From Oharaeibacter diazotrophicus (GTDB lineage Bacteria; Pseudomonadota; Alphaproteobacteria; Rhizobiales; Pleomorphomonadaceae): 64,000 nucleotides of DNA. Each line of letters begins with the position of its first letter. Position 1 is the stretch's first letter. Below are positions 29,968-37,945 of this stretch, piece after piece. The stretch lies in contig NZ_SNXY01000007.1 in assembly GCF_004362745.1 (NCBI RefSeq), positions 372,001-436,000 of the forward strand, in the 5' to 3' direction. The notes beneath the pieces were generated by a model, which was given only the letters and a program-made list of their open reading frames with translations, searched no databases and was not told the origin of the DNA. A program made the translations under genes and the position numbers.

Positions 29968-31266
29968 GTGGCGATCCGGCTCGACGACCGCGAGGGCGAT
30001 TTCGAAGCCCGTTTCGCGGCCTTTCTCACCACCAAGCGCGAAGTCTCCGACGACGTCGACCAGGCGGTCGCCGCGATCATCACCGACGTCCGCGCCCGCG
30101 GCGACGACGCCCTCCACGACTGGACCGCCAAGCTCGACCGTTTCGATTCGCGCGCGGCTGGCCTGCGCGTGACCGAGGGCGAGATCGACGCGGCGCTCGC
30201 CGCCGTCGACGCGCGGACCCTCGACGCGCTGAAGCTCGCCCGCGACCGGATCGAGAGCCACCACGCCCGCCAGCGCCCGGCCGACGAGCGCTACGCCGAC
30301 GCCCTCGGCGTCGAACTCGGCCACCGCTGGACCGCGATCGAGGCGGTCGGCCTCTACGTGCCCGGCGGCACGGCGAGCTATCCCTCGTCGGTGCTGATGA
30401 ACGCGGTGCCGGCCAAGGTCGCCGGCGTCGACCGGCTGGTGATGGTGGTGCCGACCCCCGACGGGCGGCTCAACCCGCTGGTGCTCGCCGCCGCGCGGCT
30501 CGCCGGCGTCGACGAGGTCTGGCGCATCGGCGGCGCCCAGGCCGTCGCCGCGCTCGCTTACGGCACCGAGAGCATCCGGCCCGTCGCCAAGATCGTCGGC
30601 CCCGGCAACGCCTACGTCGCCGCCGCCAAGCGGCGCGTGTTCGGCACCGTCGGCATCGACATGATCGCCGGCCCGTCCGAGGTGCTGGTGATCGCCGATC
30701 GGGACAACGACCCCGACTGGATCGCCGCCGACCTCCTGGCCCAGGCCGAGCACGACACCGCGGCGCAGTCGATCCTCGTCACCGACGACGCCGGCCTCGC
30801 CGACGCGGTGGAAGCCGCCGTCGAGCGCCAGCTGCGCACGCTGCCGCGCGGCGAGACCGCCGCCGCCTCCTGGCGCGACTACGGCGCGATCGTGCTCGTG
30901 CGCGACCTTTCGTCCGCGATCCCGCTCGCCGACCGCATCGCCGCCGAGCATCTCGAGATCGCCGTCGCCGACCCCGAGCCGATGGTGGCGAAGGTGCGCA
31001 ACGCCGGGGCGATCTTCATCGGCCGCAACACGCCGGAAGTGATCGGCGACTACGTCGGCGGTTCCAACCACGTGCTGCCGACCGCGCGCTCGGCGCGCTT
31101 CTCATCGGGCCTCGGGGTGCTCGACTTTATGAAGCGCACTTCGCTGCTGAAGGTCGGGCCCGACGCGTTGCGCGCCCTCGGTCCGGCCGCGATCACCCTC
31201 GCGGAAGCCGAGGGGCTCGGCGCCCACGCGCGCTCCGTGGCGATCCGGATGAACCCGGCGGAGTGA
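29968..31266 (+). CDS. hisD: Histidinol dehydrogenase
   Basis: Zinc-dependent enzyme of 432 residues that catalyses the last two oxidations of histidine synthesis, L-histidinol to L-histidine, with NAD. Zinc ligands are visible in LLAQAEHDTAAQS (Gln and His) and in SNHVLPT, and the catalytic Glu-His pair is E327-H328 in AAEHLEIAV. Start is GTG at 29968, giving MAIRLDD. It is separated from the rest of the his genes, as is usual in Alphaproteobacteria where it sits with UPF0262 and the phosphatase gene. The stop overlaps an in-frame GTG of the next frame. Confidence 0.97.
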   Translation: MAIRLDDREGDFEARFAAFLTTKREVSDDVDQAVAAIITDVRARGDDALHDWTAKLDRFDSRAAGLRVTEGEIDAALAAVDARTLDALKLARDRIESHHARQRPADERYADALGVELGHRWTAIEAVGLYVPGGTASYPSSVLMNAVPAKVAGVDRLVMVVPTPDGRLNPLVLAAARLAGVDEVWRIGGAQAVAALAYGTESIRPVAKIVGPGNAYVAAAKRRVFGTVGIDMIAGPSEVLVIADRDNDPDWIAADLLAQAEHDTAAQSILVTDDAGLADAVEAAVERQLRTLPRGETAAASWRDYGAIVLVRDLSSAIPLADRIAAEHLEIAVADPEPMVAKVRNAGAIFIGRNTPEVIGDYVGGSNHVLPTARSARFSSGLGVLDFMKRTSLLKVGPDALRALGPAAITLAEAEGLGAHARSVAIRMNPAE

Positions 31267-31292
31267 GCCCGCACCTCGCGGGAGACGACGCC

Positions 31293-31709
31293 ATGGCCGT
31301 CACGGTTCGCCTCGTCCCGCTCGCGGGGCGCTACGGCATCGCCCGCCTCGCGCCCGGCGCGCCGCTGCCGGCCTGGGGCGACGGCCCCGGCTTCGTCAGT
31401 CTGACGCGGACGGCCGACGAGCTCTCCGTGGTCTGCCTGCAGGACCGCATCCCCGCGGACGTGCGCCGCGACCTCGACTGGCGCTGCCTCGCCCTCGCTG
31501 GGCCGTTCGCCTTCGGGGAAGCCGGCATCGTCGCGTCGGTGGTCGGGCCGGTCTCTGCCCACGGGCTCGGCGTGTTCGTGGCGTCGACCTTCGACGGCGA
31601 CCACCTGCTCGTGAAGGCGGCGGACTTCGCCGCGGCGTGCGGCCTCCTCGCGGCGGCCGGGCACCGGATCGATCCGGCCGAGGCGGGAGAAGGGGAGGGA
31701 CGGGCGTGA
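31293..31709 (+). CDS. ACT domain-containing protein
   Basis: Protein of 138 residues that fits the tandem ACT-like (CASTOR/ACT_7) family: an N-terminal LTRTADELSVVC strand-helix unit, then GEAGIVASVVGPVSAHGLGVFVASTFDGDHLLVK, the typical second ACT motif. Such proteins bind amino acids, but the ligand here is unknown. The ATG at 31293 has GGGAGACG upstream; a GTG at 31263 overlapping hisD is the alternative. Its stop overlaps the GTG of the next gene. Confidence 0.8.
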   Translation: MAVTVRLVPLAGRYGIARLAPGAPLPAWGDGPGFVSLTRTADELSVVCLQDRIPADVRRDLDWRCLALAGPFAFGEAGIVASVVGPVSAHGLGVFVASTFDGDHLLVKAADFAAACGLLAAAGHRIDPAEAGEGEGRA

Positions 31710-32089
31710 ACGGACGAGCGGACGACGTGGCGGAGCCGGTCCGGCGGCAGCTCGACGCCTACAATCGGCGCGACATCGACGATTTCATGCGCTGGTGGGC
31801 CGACGACGCCCGCTGCTTCGCCTTTCCCGACACGCCGCTCGCCGAGGGCGCCGCGGCGATCAGGGCGCGCCACGTCGAGCGGTTTCGCGAACCCGACCTC
31901 CACGGCCGGCTGCTGTCGCGCGTGGTGGTCGGAAATCTCGTGGTCGACCACGAGACCGTCACCCGCAACTTTCCCGACGGACGCGGCGAGGTCGAGGTGG
32001 TCTGCCTCTACGAGGTGTCGGGCGGTCTGATCGTGCGGGCGTGGTTCCGGATGGGCGAACGCCGCCTCGACGCCGCGGCGGCCGGCTGA
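31706..32089 (+). CDS. SnoaL/NTF2-like family protein
   Basis: Protein of 127 residues with the steroid-isomerase-like NTF2 fold: VRRQLDAYNRRDIDDFMRWWADDARCFAFP opening, GAAAIRARHVERF, and the closing VCLYEVSGGLIVRAWF. Members are small ligand-binding proteins or isomerases, and the role here is unknown. Start is GTG at 31706, overlapping the ACT protein stop by 4 bases and preceded by AGGGGAGGGA, so the two are probably co-translated. Confidence 0.82.
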   Translation: MNGRADDVAEPVRRQLDAYNRRDIDDFMRWWADDARCFAFPDTPLAEGAAAIRARHVERFREPDLHGRLLSRVVVGNLVVDHETVTRNFPDGRGEVEVVCLYEVSGGLIVRAWFRMGERRLDAAAAG

Positions 32090-32187
32090 CGGAGCCCGGC
32101 CGCGCCCTGCCGCGGCGACCTTCGGCGCACTTCGCCCGGTGCGGCGGCCCGTGCTAAGCAGGGCGGGTGGCGCGGACGGAGGCAGGC

Positions 32188-32679
32188 GTGGTGGATCTCA
32201 CGGCAAGGCGCAACCGCGGCAGGCTGGTCGCGGTCGATCTCGACGAGGCCTCGATCGGCCGTTCGTCGAGCGAGGTGGAGCACGAGCGCCGCGTCGCGAT
32301 CTACGACCTGATCGAGGAGAACACCTTCGAGCCCGCCGGCCGCGACGAGCGCGAATTCCGCCTGCGCCTCTCGATCGTCGACCGCAAGCTGGTGCTCGAG
32401 GTGACGACGCCCGACGGCGGGCCGGTCGTCACCCACGTCCTGTCGCTGACGCCGTTCCGGCGGGTCGTGAAGGACTATTTCATGATCTGCGACAGCTACT
32501 ACCAGGCGATCCGCACCGCCAGTCCGAGCCAGATCGAGGCGATCGACATGGGCCGCCGCGGCCTGCACAACGAGGGCGCGCGCCTGCTGATCGAGCGGCT
32601 CGACGGCAAGGTGTCGGTGGACGTCGACACCGCGCGCCGCCTGTTCACGCTGCTCAGCGTCCTCCATTGGAAGGGGTGA
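32188..32679 (+). CDS. UPF0262 family protein
   Basis: Protein of about 163 residues of the UPF0262 family, conserved in Alphaproteobacteria between hisD and the low-molecular-weight phosphatase gene. Family pattern: [20 protein letters not shown], then [21 protein letters not shown], and [12 protein letters not shown]. Function is unknown. The GTG at 32188 is chosen because GGAGG lies 5 bases upstream and the length then fits the family; GTG at 32167 is an alternative. Confidence 0.88.
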   Translation: MVDLTARRNRGRLVAVDLDEASIGRSSSEVEHERRVAIYDLIEENTFEPAGRDEREFRLRLSIVDRKLVLEVTTPDGGPVVTHVLSLTPFRRVVKDYFMICDSYYQAIRTASPSQIEAIDMGRRGLHNEGARLLIERLDGKVSVDVDTARRLFTLLSVLHWKG

Positions 32680-32684
32680 GCGCC

Positions 32685-33137
32685 GTGAGCGAGGCGAAGC
32701 GGCCCGGCGCGGTCCTGTTCGCCTGCTCCTTCAACGCCGTACGCTCGCCGATGGCCGCGGCGATCGCCCGGCACCTCTTCCCGGGCACGGTCTACGTCGC
32801 CTCGGCCGGGGTGCGCCGGGGCGAGCCGGATCCCTTCGCCGTCGCCGTGATGGAGGAGATCGGCCTCGACATCCGCCGCCACAAGCCGCACACCTTCGAG
32901 GATCTCGAGGACACCTCCTTCGACCTCGTCGTCAGCCTCGCGCCGGAGGCCCACCACAAGGCGCTCGAGCTGACCCGCTACTATTCCCTCGACGCCGAAT
33001 ACTGGCCGACGGCGGATCCGACGCTGACGACCGGCTCGCGCGACCAGATCCTCGACGCCTACCGCGCCGTCCGCGACGGCCTCGAGCGGCGCATCAAGCA
33101 GCGGCTCGACTGGCGGCCGATGATCGGCCGGGCGTGA
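32685..33137 (+). CDS. Low-molecular-weight protein phosphatase / arsenate reductase-like
   Basis: Protein of 150 residues with the LMW-PTP/ArsC fold. The phosphate-binding loop is C14-SFNAV-R20-SP near the N-terminus. A late Asp-rich segment (TADPTLTTGSRDQ) could supply the general acid. It may act as a tyrosine phosphatase; arsenate reduction needs additional Cys residues that are not seen. GTG at 32685 is used, with GGAAGGGG upstream; GTG at 32676, which overlaps the UPF0262 stop, is an alternative. It is part of the hisD to infA block. Confidence 0.83.
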   Translation: MSEAKRPGAVLFACSFNAVRSPMAAAIARHLFPGTVYVASAGVRRGEPDPFAVAVMEEIGLDIRRHKPHTFEDLEDTSFDLVVSLAPEAHHKALELTRYYSLDAEYWPTADPTLTTGSRDQILDAYRAVRDGLERRIKQRLDWRPMIGRA

Positions 33138-33157
33138 GGCCCGGCGCGAGGCGGGGA

Positions 33158-33652
33158 TCAGTCCGGGAAGTCCTTCGGTCCGACGGCGACGACCTCGAAG
33201 CCGGCGTCGCGGTAGACGCCGATCGCCCGCGGGTCGTCGTTGGTGTCGGTGTCGAGCCGGATGGTGCCGCCCGGCCGCAGGACCGCTTCCAGCGCCCGGT
33301 GGAGCAGGTACCGTCCGACGCCGCGGCCGCGCAGGGCCGGCACGACGCCGAAATTCGCCAGCACCGCGCCCGCGCCGTCGCAGGCCTCGAACTCGCAGAG
33401 CCCGGCCGGGCCGTCCGCTCCCTCGAGCAGGAACACGCGGGTCGTCGGCGCGGCGAGGTGGGCGGCGAGCGCGGCGGGCGTCATGCGCGCGCGGTCGTCC
33501 CATTGCACCGTGTCGCCGACCGTGCGGTAGATCGCGAGGAAGGCCGCGGGCGCGATCCTCGCCTCGACCACCGTCCATTCCGCGCAGGGCAGGGGCCGGC
33601 GCGGCGGCACCGGCGGGCGGACGAGTTGCATCGAAGTGACCGTCAACCGCAT
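33158..33652 (-). CDS. GNAT family N-acetyltransferase (minus strand)
   Basis: GNAT protein of 164 residues, inserted on the opposite strand inside the conserved block. Motif A is NFGVVPALRGRGVGRYLLHRAL, and the C-terminal strand-helix IGVYRDAGFEV is typical. It resembles the group of acetyltransferases with VQWDDRARMTPAALAAHL. The substrate is unknown. Confidence 0.83.
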   Translation of the reverse strand: MRLTVTSMQLVRPPVPPRRPLPCAEWTVVEARIAPAAFLAIYRTVGDTVQWDDRARMTPAALAAHLAAPTTRVFLLEGADGPAGLCEFEACDGAGAVLANFGVVPALRGRGVGRYLLHRALEAVLRPGGTIRLDTDTNDDPRAIGVYRDAGFEVVAVGPKDFPD

Positions 33653-33778
33653 CGCTCCGTCCCCTCCCTGCCGGACCGTTGCCCGGAACGCCGCTTTTCC
33701 TTGCAGGCGGCTGTTTCTTTCCGGCGCGCGATCCGCTAGTTATCCCGCCATCCTATTTCCGATCGGATCCCACACCGC

Positions 33779-33997
33779 ATGACCAAGGAAGAAGTCCTGG
33801 AGTTTCCGGGCATCGTGACCGAACTGCTGCCGAACGCCACTTTCCGGGTGAAGCTCGAGAACGACCACGAGATCATTGCGCACACGGCCGGCCGCATGCG
33901 CAAGAACCGCATCCGCGTCCTCGCGGGCGACAAGGTCCTCGTCGAGATGACCCCCTACGACCTCACCAAGGGCCGCATCACCTATCGCTTCAAGTGA
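33779..33997 (+). CDS. infA: Translation initiation factor IF-1
   Basis: Protein of 72 residues, full length, with the S1/OB fold of IF-1. The pattern [42 protein letters not shown] is unmistakable in the family and the C-terminus ends [13 protein letters not shown]. It binds the ribosomal A site during initiation. It is followed 31 bases later by maf, the usual alphaproteobacterial order. Confidence 0.98.
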   Translation: MTKEEVLEFPGIVTELLPNATFRVKLENDHEIIAHTAGRMRKNRIRVLAGDKVLVEMTPYDLTKGRITYRFK

Positions 33998-34028
33998 TGC
34001 CGCGGCGTTTCCGGTCAGAGGGTTGAAC

Positions 34029-34652
34029 ATGGCCGACCGTCCGGTCCTGGTGCTCGCCTCCGGCAGCCCGCGCCGCCTTGCGCTGCTGGCCCAGGTCGGC
34101 ATCGCGCCCGACCGGCTGATGCCCGCCGACGTCGACGAGACGCCGGGCCGCCGCGAGCTGCCGCGCACGCTGGCGCGCCGCCTCGCCCGCACCAAGGCCG
34201 AGGTCGCCCTGAGCCGCCTCGCCGGTGAGGGCGTCGCCGACGCGCTGGTGCTCGCCGCCGACACCGTGGTCGCGGTCGGCCGTCGCATCCTGCCCAAGGC
34301 CGAGACCTTCGAGGAAGCCGAGGACTGCCTCGCGCTGCTCTCCGGCCGGGCCCACCGCGTCTTCACCGCGGTCTGCCTCGCCGGCCCGCGCGGCGTCCGC
34401 GAGCGCCTCGTCGACACCCGCGTCCGCTTCAAGCGGCTGTCGCGATCCGAGATGGACGCCTATCTCGCCACCGGCGAATGGCAGGGCAAGGCCGGCGGCT
34501 ACGCCATCCAGGGCTTCGCCGGCGGCTTCGTGGTCAACCTCGTCGGCTCCTACCAGTCGGTCGTCGGCCTGCCGCTCGCCGAGACGCTCGGCCTGCTCGA
34601 GGGCGCCGGCTATCCCGTCCGCGCCGGCTGGACCGGCGGCACCGCGCCGTGA
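34029..34652 (+). CDS. maf: Maf family nucleotide pyrophosphatase
   Basis: Protein of 207 residues. The family signature [11 protein letters not shown] is at the start, followed by the metal-binding Glu in [13 protein letters not shown] and the conserved Asp in [16 protein letters not shown]. Maf proteins hydrolyse dTTP/UTP or modified nucleotides and act as house-cleaning enzymes. ATG at 34029 is used with GAGGG upstream. Its stop overlaps the GTG of yacG by 4 bases. Confidence 0.95.
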   Translation: MADRPVLVLASGSPRRLALLAQVGIAPDRLMPADVDETPGRRELPRTLARRLARTKAEVALSRLAGEGVADALVLAADTVVAVGRRILPKAETFEEAEDCLALLSGRAHRVFTAVCLAGPRGVRERLVDTRVRFKRLSRSEMDAYLATGEWQGKAGGYAIQGFAGGFVVNLVGSYQSVVGLPLAETLGLLEGAGYPVRAGWTGGTAP

Positions 34653-34837
34653 CCGCGGTCCCGGCCCGGCGGGCGCGCTGCCCGGTCTGCGGCAAGCCGT
34701 CCGAAGCGGCTTTCGCGCCGTTCTGCTCGCGCCGCTGCAAGGACGTCGACCTCCACCGCTGGCTCGCCGGCGGCTACGCCATCCCGGCCGTCGAATCCGA
34801 CGACGACGGCGACGCCGGCGACGGCGGTTCCGACTGA
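34649..34837 (+). CDS. yacG: DNA gyrase inhibitor YacG-type zinc protein
   Basis: Small zinc-binding protein of 62 residues with four Cys ligands (CPVC and CSRRC) and the family pattern [18 protein letters not shown]. In E. coli YacG binds GyrB. The tail is acidic. Start is GTG at 34649, overlapping maf. The stop codon TGA at 34835-34837 is also the beginning of the second ATACC-type repeat. Confidence 0.92.
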   Translation: MTAVPARRARCPVCGKPSEAAFAPFCSRRCKDVDLHRWLAGGYAIPAVESDDDGDAGDGGSD

Positions 34838-34963
34838 TACCGAGTTCGCGACGTTCCGACCCGTGGTCGGAGCGTCGTGGGCGGGACGAACCCGACCGGG
34901 CGCAGGCCGATAGGCCGAAACCTCGCAAAGTTCCGACGAGTCGGGACATTGCGTGAGAGGTAC
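34836..34963 (+). repeat. ATACC-ended palindromic repeat, copy 2
   Basis: Second copy of the element at 8413-8543, in the opposite orientation and about as long. Shared blocks include ATACCGAGTTCGC at the left, GTTCCGACC with GGTCGGAGC forming a stem, CCCGACCGGG in the middle, and CCGAC with GTCGGGAC near the right end. The terminal GGTAC is less perfect than in copy 1. It begins within the yacG stop codon. No gene is seen in it. Confidence 0.8.
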
Positions 34964-35141
34964 GACGGCACGTCGCGCCCCGCCACCGGGCGCGTCAACC
35001 CGCGCGACGGTCGCGGTGCCACCCTTTGCCGACGAACGCGCCGCCGCGGCTACCGCAGCATTGCAAGATGCTGATCTGACAGCGCAATTCGCGCCCGTCG
35101 CGCCCTTTTCCCCCGCCGCCGATTTTTCTCGCCGAAGCCTC
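34964..35141. other. Gene-free stretch before tRNA-Phe
   Basis: Together with the repeat and the tRNA promoter this makes a gene-free interval of about 380 bases. The part at 35050-35090 (GCAGCATTGCAAGATGC) is AT-richer. No convincing protein or RNA gene is seen. Confidence 0.4.
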
Positions 35142-35170
35142 TGGACAGCGTCCGCGCCGCCTTCTATAAG
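35142..35170 (+). promoter_or_regulatory. Promoter of tRNA-Phe
   Basis: TGGACA at 35142-35147 and TATAAG at 35165-35170 are separated by 17 bases, a good match to a housekeeping sigma promoter. Transcription would begin about 40 bases before the tRNA. Confidence 0.65.
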
Positions 35171-35219
35171 GCCCGTGCTTCGCCGGTGGGGACCACCAAC
35201 ACCCCACGGAACGCACGGC

Positions 35220-35295
35220 GCCCGGGTAGCTCAGTTGGTAGAGCATGCGACTGAAAATCGCAGTGTCGGTGGTTCGATTCCGCCCCCGGGCACCA
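35220..35295 (+). tRNA. tRNA-Phe (anticodon GAA)
   Basis: Complete cloverleaf of 76 bases with encoded CCA. The acceptor stem is GCCCGGG with CCCGGGC, the D-arm is GCTCAGTTGGTAGAGC, the anticodon loop CTGAAAA gives GAA, and the T-arm is GGTGG-TTCGATT-CCGCC. It closes the infA-maf-yacG block. An integrase pseudogene follows 180 bases downstream, making its 3' end the likely attachment site. Confidence 0.98.
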
Positions 35296-35302
35296 CTCAA
35301 GC
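35272..35302 (+). repeat. Putative attL at the tRNA-Phe 3' end
   Basis: The last 24 bases of tRNA-Phe plus CTCAAGC match an imperfect copy at 43208-43236 in the same orientation, 26 of 31 positions identical with two 1-base gaps. With an integrase pseudogene just downstream, this is the expected position of attL. Confidence 0.45.
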
Positions 35303-35475
35303 ATCCAATCAAGTCCAGAAACTTCCAAGTCACCCAGGTTTTCGCCGGGTTTTGGCGGTTTTCCCGTCCGACCGCGTCCAGGTCGGTGCGAGTGCATCCG
35401 AGGGCGTTGGGGGTATGATTCGGGGGTAGCGGCAAATACCCCCGCTCTCCGTACCCCCACCGAGGCGATGCCCCC

Positions 35476-36697
35476 ATGGCGCTGTCCGACGCCGGGATCC
35501 GCAACGCCAAGCCCGCCGAAGCCCCCTTCAAGCTCTTCGATGGCGGCGGGCCGTTCCTGCTCGTGAACCCCGGCGGGTCGCGTCTCTGGCGATTGAAGTA
35601 CCGGTTCGACCGGCGCGAGCGGCTTCTCGCGCTCGGCGCCTATCCGGCCGTCACCTTGGCGAAGGCGCGCGAGCGGCGGGACGAAGCGAAGGTCCTGCTT
35701 GCGGATGGTGTCGATCCGTCGGACGTCGGCAGTAAGAGAAGCGCGAGGCCCAACGCCTCGCCGCCGATACCTTGCGGAACATCGCCGAGGAGCAGGTCGC
35801 CAAGCTGCGGCGCGAGGGGAGGGCGCCCGCCACCCTCGCGAAGACCGAATGGCTTCCCGCGTTCGCCTTTCCGGAGATCGGCGACCGGCCGATCCGATCC
35901 ATACTCCCGGCGGACGCGTTGCGCGTGCTCCGGTCGGTCGAAGCGGGGGCACTCATGAGACGGCGCGCCGTCTTCGCTCGGCCGTCGGCACCATCTTCCG
36001 CTATGCCGTGGCCACGACCCGCACCGAGAACGAGCCGACTTTCGCCCTCAAAGGGGCGCTGCCGACCCCGACGGTCCGTCACCGCGCCTCCATCACCGAT
36101 CCGACGCGGCTCGGCGCCTTCCTGCGCAGCCTCGACGCTTTCGACGGTCAGCCGACCACGTCGGCCGCTTTGCGGCTGCTGCCTATCCTCTTCCCGCGCC
36201 CCGGCGCGCTCAGGGCGGCGGAATGGAGCGAGTTCGATCTCGACGCGGCCGTTTGGACTATCCCCGCGAGCCGCACCAAGATGCGGCGCGCCAATCGCGG
36301 GCCGCTTCCGGCGCAGGCCGTCTCCATCCTGCGATCTTTGAAGGCTGTCACCGGATCCAGGCGCTTGCTCTTCCCGTGTGTGCGCAGCGTCACCCGTCCT
36401 ATCTCCGAGAACACTCTGAACGCCGCCCTGCGCAGGCTCGGCTACACCCCCGACGACGTCACCGCGCACGGCTTCCGCGCGACCGCCTCGTCACTCCTCA
36501 ACGAAAGCGGGCTTTGGCACGCCGACGCGATCGAACGGCAGCTCGCCCATGTCGAAGGCAATGACGTTCGACGCGCCTATGCGCGTGGGGGGCATTGGGA
36601 CGAGCGTGTCCCTATGATGCAGTGGTGGGCTGCTCATTTGGACGGGCTAACAGTCGATTCTACAATATCCGTGAGTGCCGGTTCCGTCATGGTCTAA
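35476..36697 (+). pseudogene. Tyrosine-type integrase (P4 family) broken by two frameshifts
   Basis: Reading three frames in turn gives a nearly complete P4-like integrase of about 400 residues. The first segment (35476 to about 35740) holds the DUF4102-type N-terminal domain (MALSDAGIRNAKP, LALGAYPAVTLAKARERRDEA). The second (about 35760-35945) holds the SAM-like core-binding domain (NIAEEQVAKLRREGRAPATL). The third (about 35950-36697) holds the catalytic domain, with RPGALRAAEW, HGFRATASSLLNE, the LAH box and the likely nucleophile Tyr in RRAYAR near 36578. At least two indels are needed, so the enzyme is inactive. GGGGGTA-rich sequence precedes it, as is common before such integrases. Confidence 0.85.
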
Positions 36698-36946
36698 GTC
36701 CGTGCCGTGCACTCAGCGGTCTTGCGGCCAAGCGCCTAGAGCCCAAAAAGGCCGAACGCCAACGATCCGATCTTCAAGGAAAGCTCGAACGACCATCGTC
36801 CTTTCGTATTGGAAGCGGAAATGAGTATGGTCTTACGAACCGGCGAAATCACATCGGTCGATGTCACAAAGAAATGAAACACTTCGGTTTTGTGTAAAAT
36901 GGCAGTCAAGAAGTCCGATCTATGATCTTTTCTCTGGGCGTCGTGC
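36698..36946. other. AT-richer gap between integrase pseudogene and IS fragment
   Basis: About 250 bases with visibly lower GC than the host. A short open frame on the minus strand would start inside the IS fragment and is not credible. No gene is recognised. Confidence 0.4.
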
Positions 36947-37285
36947 ACGGTGGCGGGCGTCACCATTTTTCTGCCAGCAGGTCTTTCAGGACAGAGGCGT
37001 CGAGAATGGCGTCGGCCAGGAGGCGCTTCAGCTTGGCGTTCTCGTCCTCGAGCGCCTTCAGCCGCTTCGCCTCGGAGACCTCCATGCCGCCGAACTTGGC
37101 CGTCCAGGCGTGGAACGTCGCCGTGCCGATGCCGTGGCGGCGGCAGATCCCTGCCGTCTTGCCGCCCGCCTCCTGCTCACGCAACACGCCGATGATCCGC
37201 TCTTCCGAGAACCTCGATCGCTTCATGGTCCGGTCCTCTCGATCGGACGGACTCCAACGTCAGATGGACCGAAATACGGGGCTCA
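36947..37285 (-). mobile_element. IS3-family (IS407-like) element, truncated, copy 1
   Basis: Minus-strand fragment with one terminus, TGAGCCCCGTATTTCGG read inward from 37285, the complete orfA and only the first few codons of orfB. Sequence identity with the second copy stops abruptly at 36947, where the rest of orfB and the other terminus are lost. The stretch from 36961 to about 37100 is identical to the second copy. It marks the left edge of the lasso-type cluster. Confidence 0.85.
36960..37226 (-). CDS. IS3-family transposase OrfA (helix-turn-helix protein)
   Basis: Protein of 88 residues with the family opening RFSEERIIGVLREQEAGGKTA, a helix-turn-helix of the HTH_8/transposase_8 type, and a C-terminal leucine-zipper-like helix EDENAKLKRLLADAI. 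It supplies DNA binding in the OrfAB transposase. OrfB is missing here apart from the first codons, so the element cannot move on its own. Confidence 0.88.
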   Translation of the reverse strand: MKRSRFSEERIIGVLREQEAGGKTAGICRRHGIGTATFHAWTAKFGGMEVSEAKRLKALEDENAKLKRLLADAILDASVLKDLLAEKW

Positions 37286-37619
37286 CGGCAGCGGGTCGGG
37301 AGCGGCATATTTGTGAAGGCCATCCTGAGCCTCGTCTCGATAGTTTTCGATTTCGGGATCGGCTTCAGAGCGACATGCGCGACGCAACCTTACGCTTCGG
37401 CAAGGGTTGATAATTTCCGGCTCGAACCTCCGTTGAATTGTCCGAAAGGGGGCGGCGGAGCGGGTGGGGACATGGAAGATCGCGTCCCCGCCTAACGCGT
37501 ATCGAAATCTCGTCGCTTCGAGCGTTCGCCGCAGCGCGGCATGTTCGCCTTGACAGTCCAGACGCCTTCCGGCTAGCGATTTGGCTAAAAATCGTAGCTT
37601 CAGTCCGAGCGAGGTCAAC
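37227..37619 (+). other. Decayed duplicate of precursor tail and kinase start, plus leader of precursor gene
   Basis: After the IS terminus at 37285, bases 37286-37487 align with gaps to 37771-37967, which is the end of the precursor gene, the spacer and the first codons of the kinase. Shared landmarks are CCTGAGCCTCG (37324, 37798), TCGATTTCGGG, GGCTCGAACCT, TTGAAT followed by CCGAA, and ACATGGAAGATC. The duplicate kinase start soon meets a stop codon, and a 1-base indel spoils the duplicate precursor stop. A possible promoter lies at 37550-37579: TTGACA, then 17-18 bases, then TAGCGA. Confidence 0.6.
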
Positions 37620-37802
37620 ATGGCCACTCCGGATATAAACATGGCCACTCCGGATAATGGAATTTCCAACGACGCTCTCGCGAGCGCGGAGCGCTCCGAA
37701 ACGCTGCTCGAATGGAATGTCCCGTCGTTCCGCCGGCTCAGCCTCGCGGACGCCGAGTTCAATCCGGGGATCGGGGGCGATGGGTTTGGGAAATCCTCCT
37801 GA
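37620..37802 (+). CDS. Putative lasso-type RiPP precursor peptide
   Basis: Short protein of 60 residues with the layout of a RiPP precursor. It opens with a tandem 7-residue repeat (MATPDIN MATPDNG), each with its own ATG (37620, 37641). A charged region is followed by a leader-like WNVPSFRRLSL, similar to the YxxPxL box bound by PqqD-like proteins, and then a Gly-rich tail AEFNPGIGGDGFGKSS. Asp54 is the only acidic residue in the tail after Glu46, so it could close a 7- to 9-residue ring from residues 46-48. The usual Thr two residues before the core is absent. The terminal Lys-Ser-Ser offers sites for the kinase and acetyltransferase encoded downstream. A GAGG site lies 5 bases before 37620. 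Confidence 0.6.
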   Translation: MATPDINMATPDNGISNDALASAERSETLLEWNVPSFRRLSLADAEFNPGIGGDGFGKSS

Positions 37803-37945
37803 GCCTCGTTTGGCAGGTTCTCGATTTCGGGGTCGGCTCGCGATCGTCACGCGGAGCGCTGCCGCCCGCCGCGGCATGGGACTGATGTTCTCGGGCTCGA
37901 ACCTGCCTTGAATCGCCCGAAGGGATCGGCGGAGCGGCTGGCAAC

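Noticed and set aside
35405-35465. Short GGGGGTA-type repeats before the integrase, considered as a CRISPR-like array
   Set aside because: The units are only 7-9 bases, unevenly spaced and partly inverted, with no spacers of equal length and no cas genes in the window.
36736-36966. A 76-codon minus-strand frame next to IS copy 1
   Set aside because: Its start lies at the beginning of truncated orfB and it then runs into unrelated AT-rich DNA; it is a chimeric frame created by the truncation.
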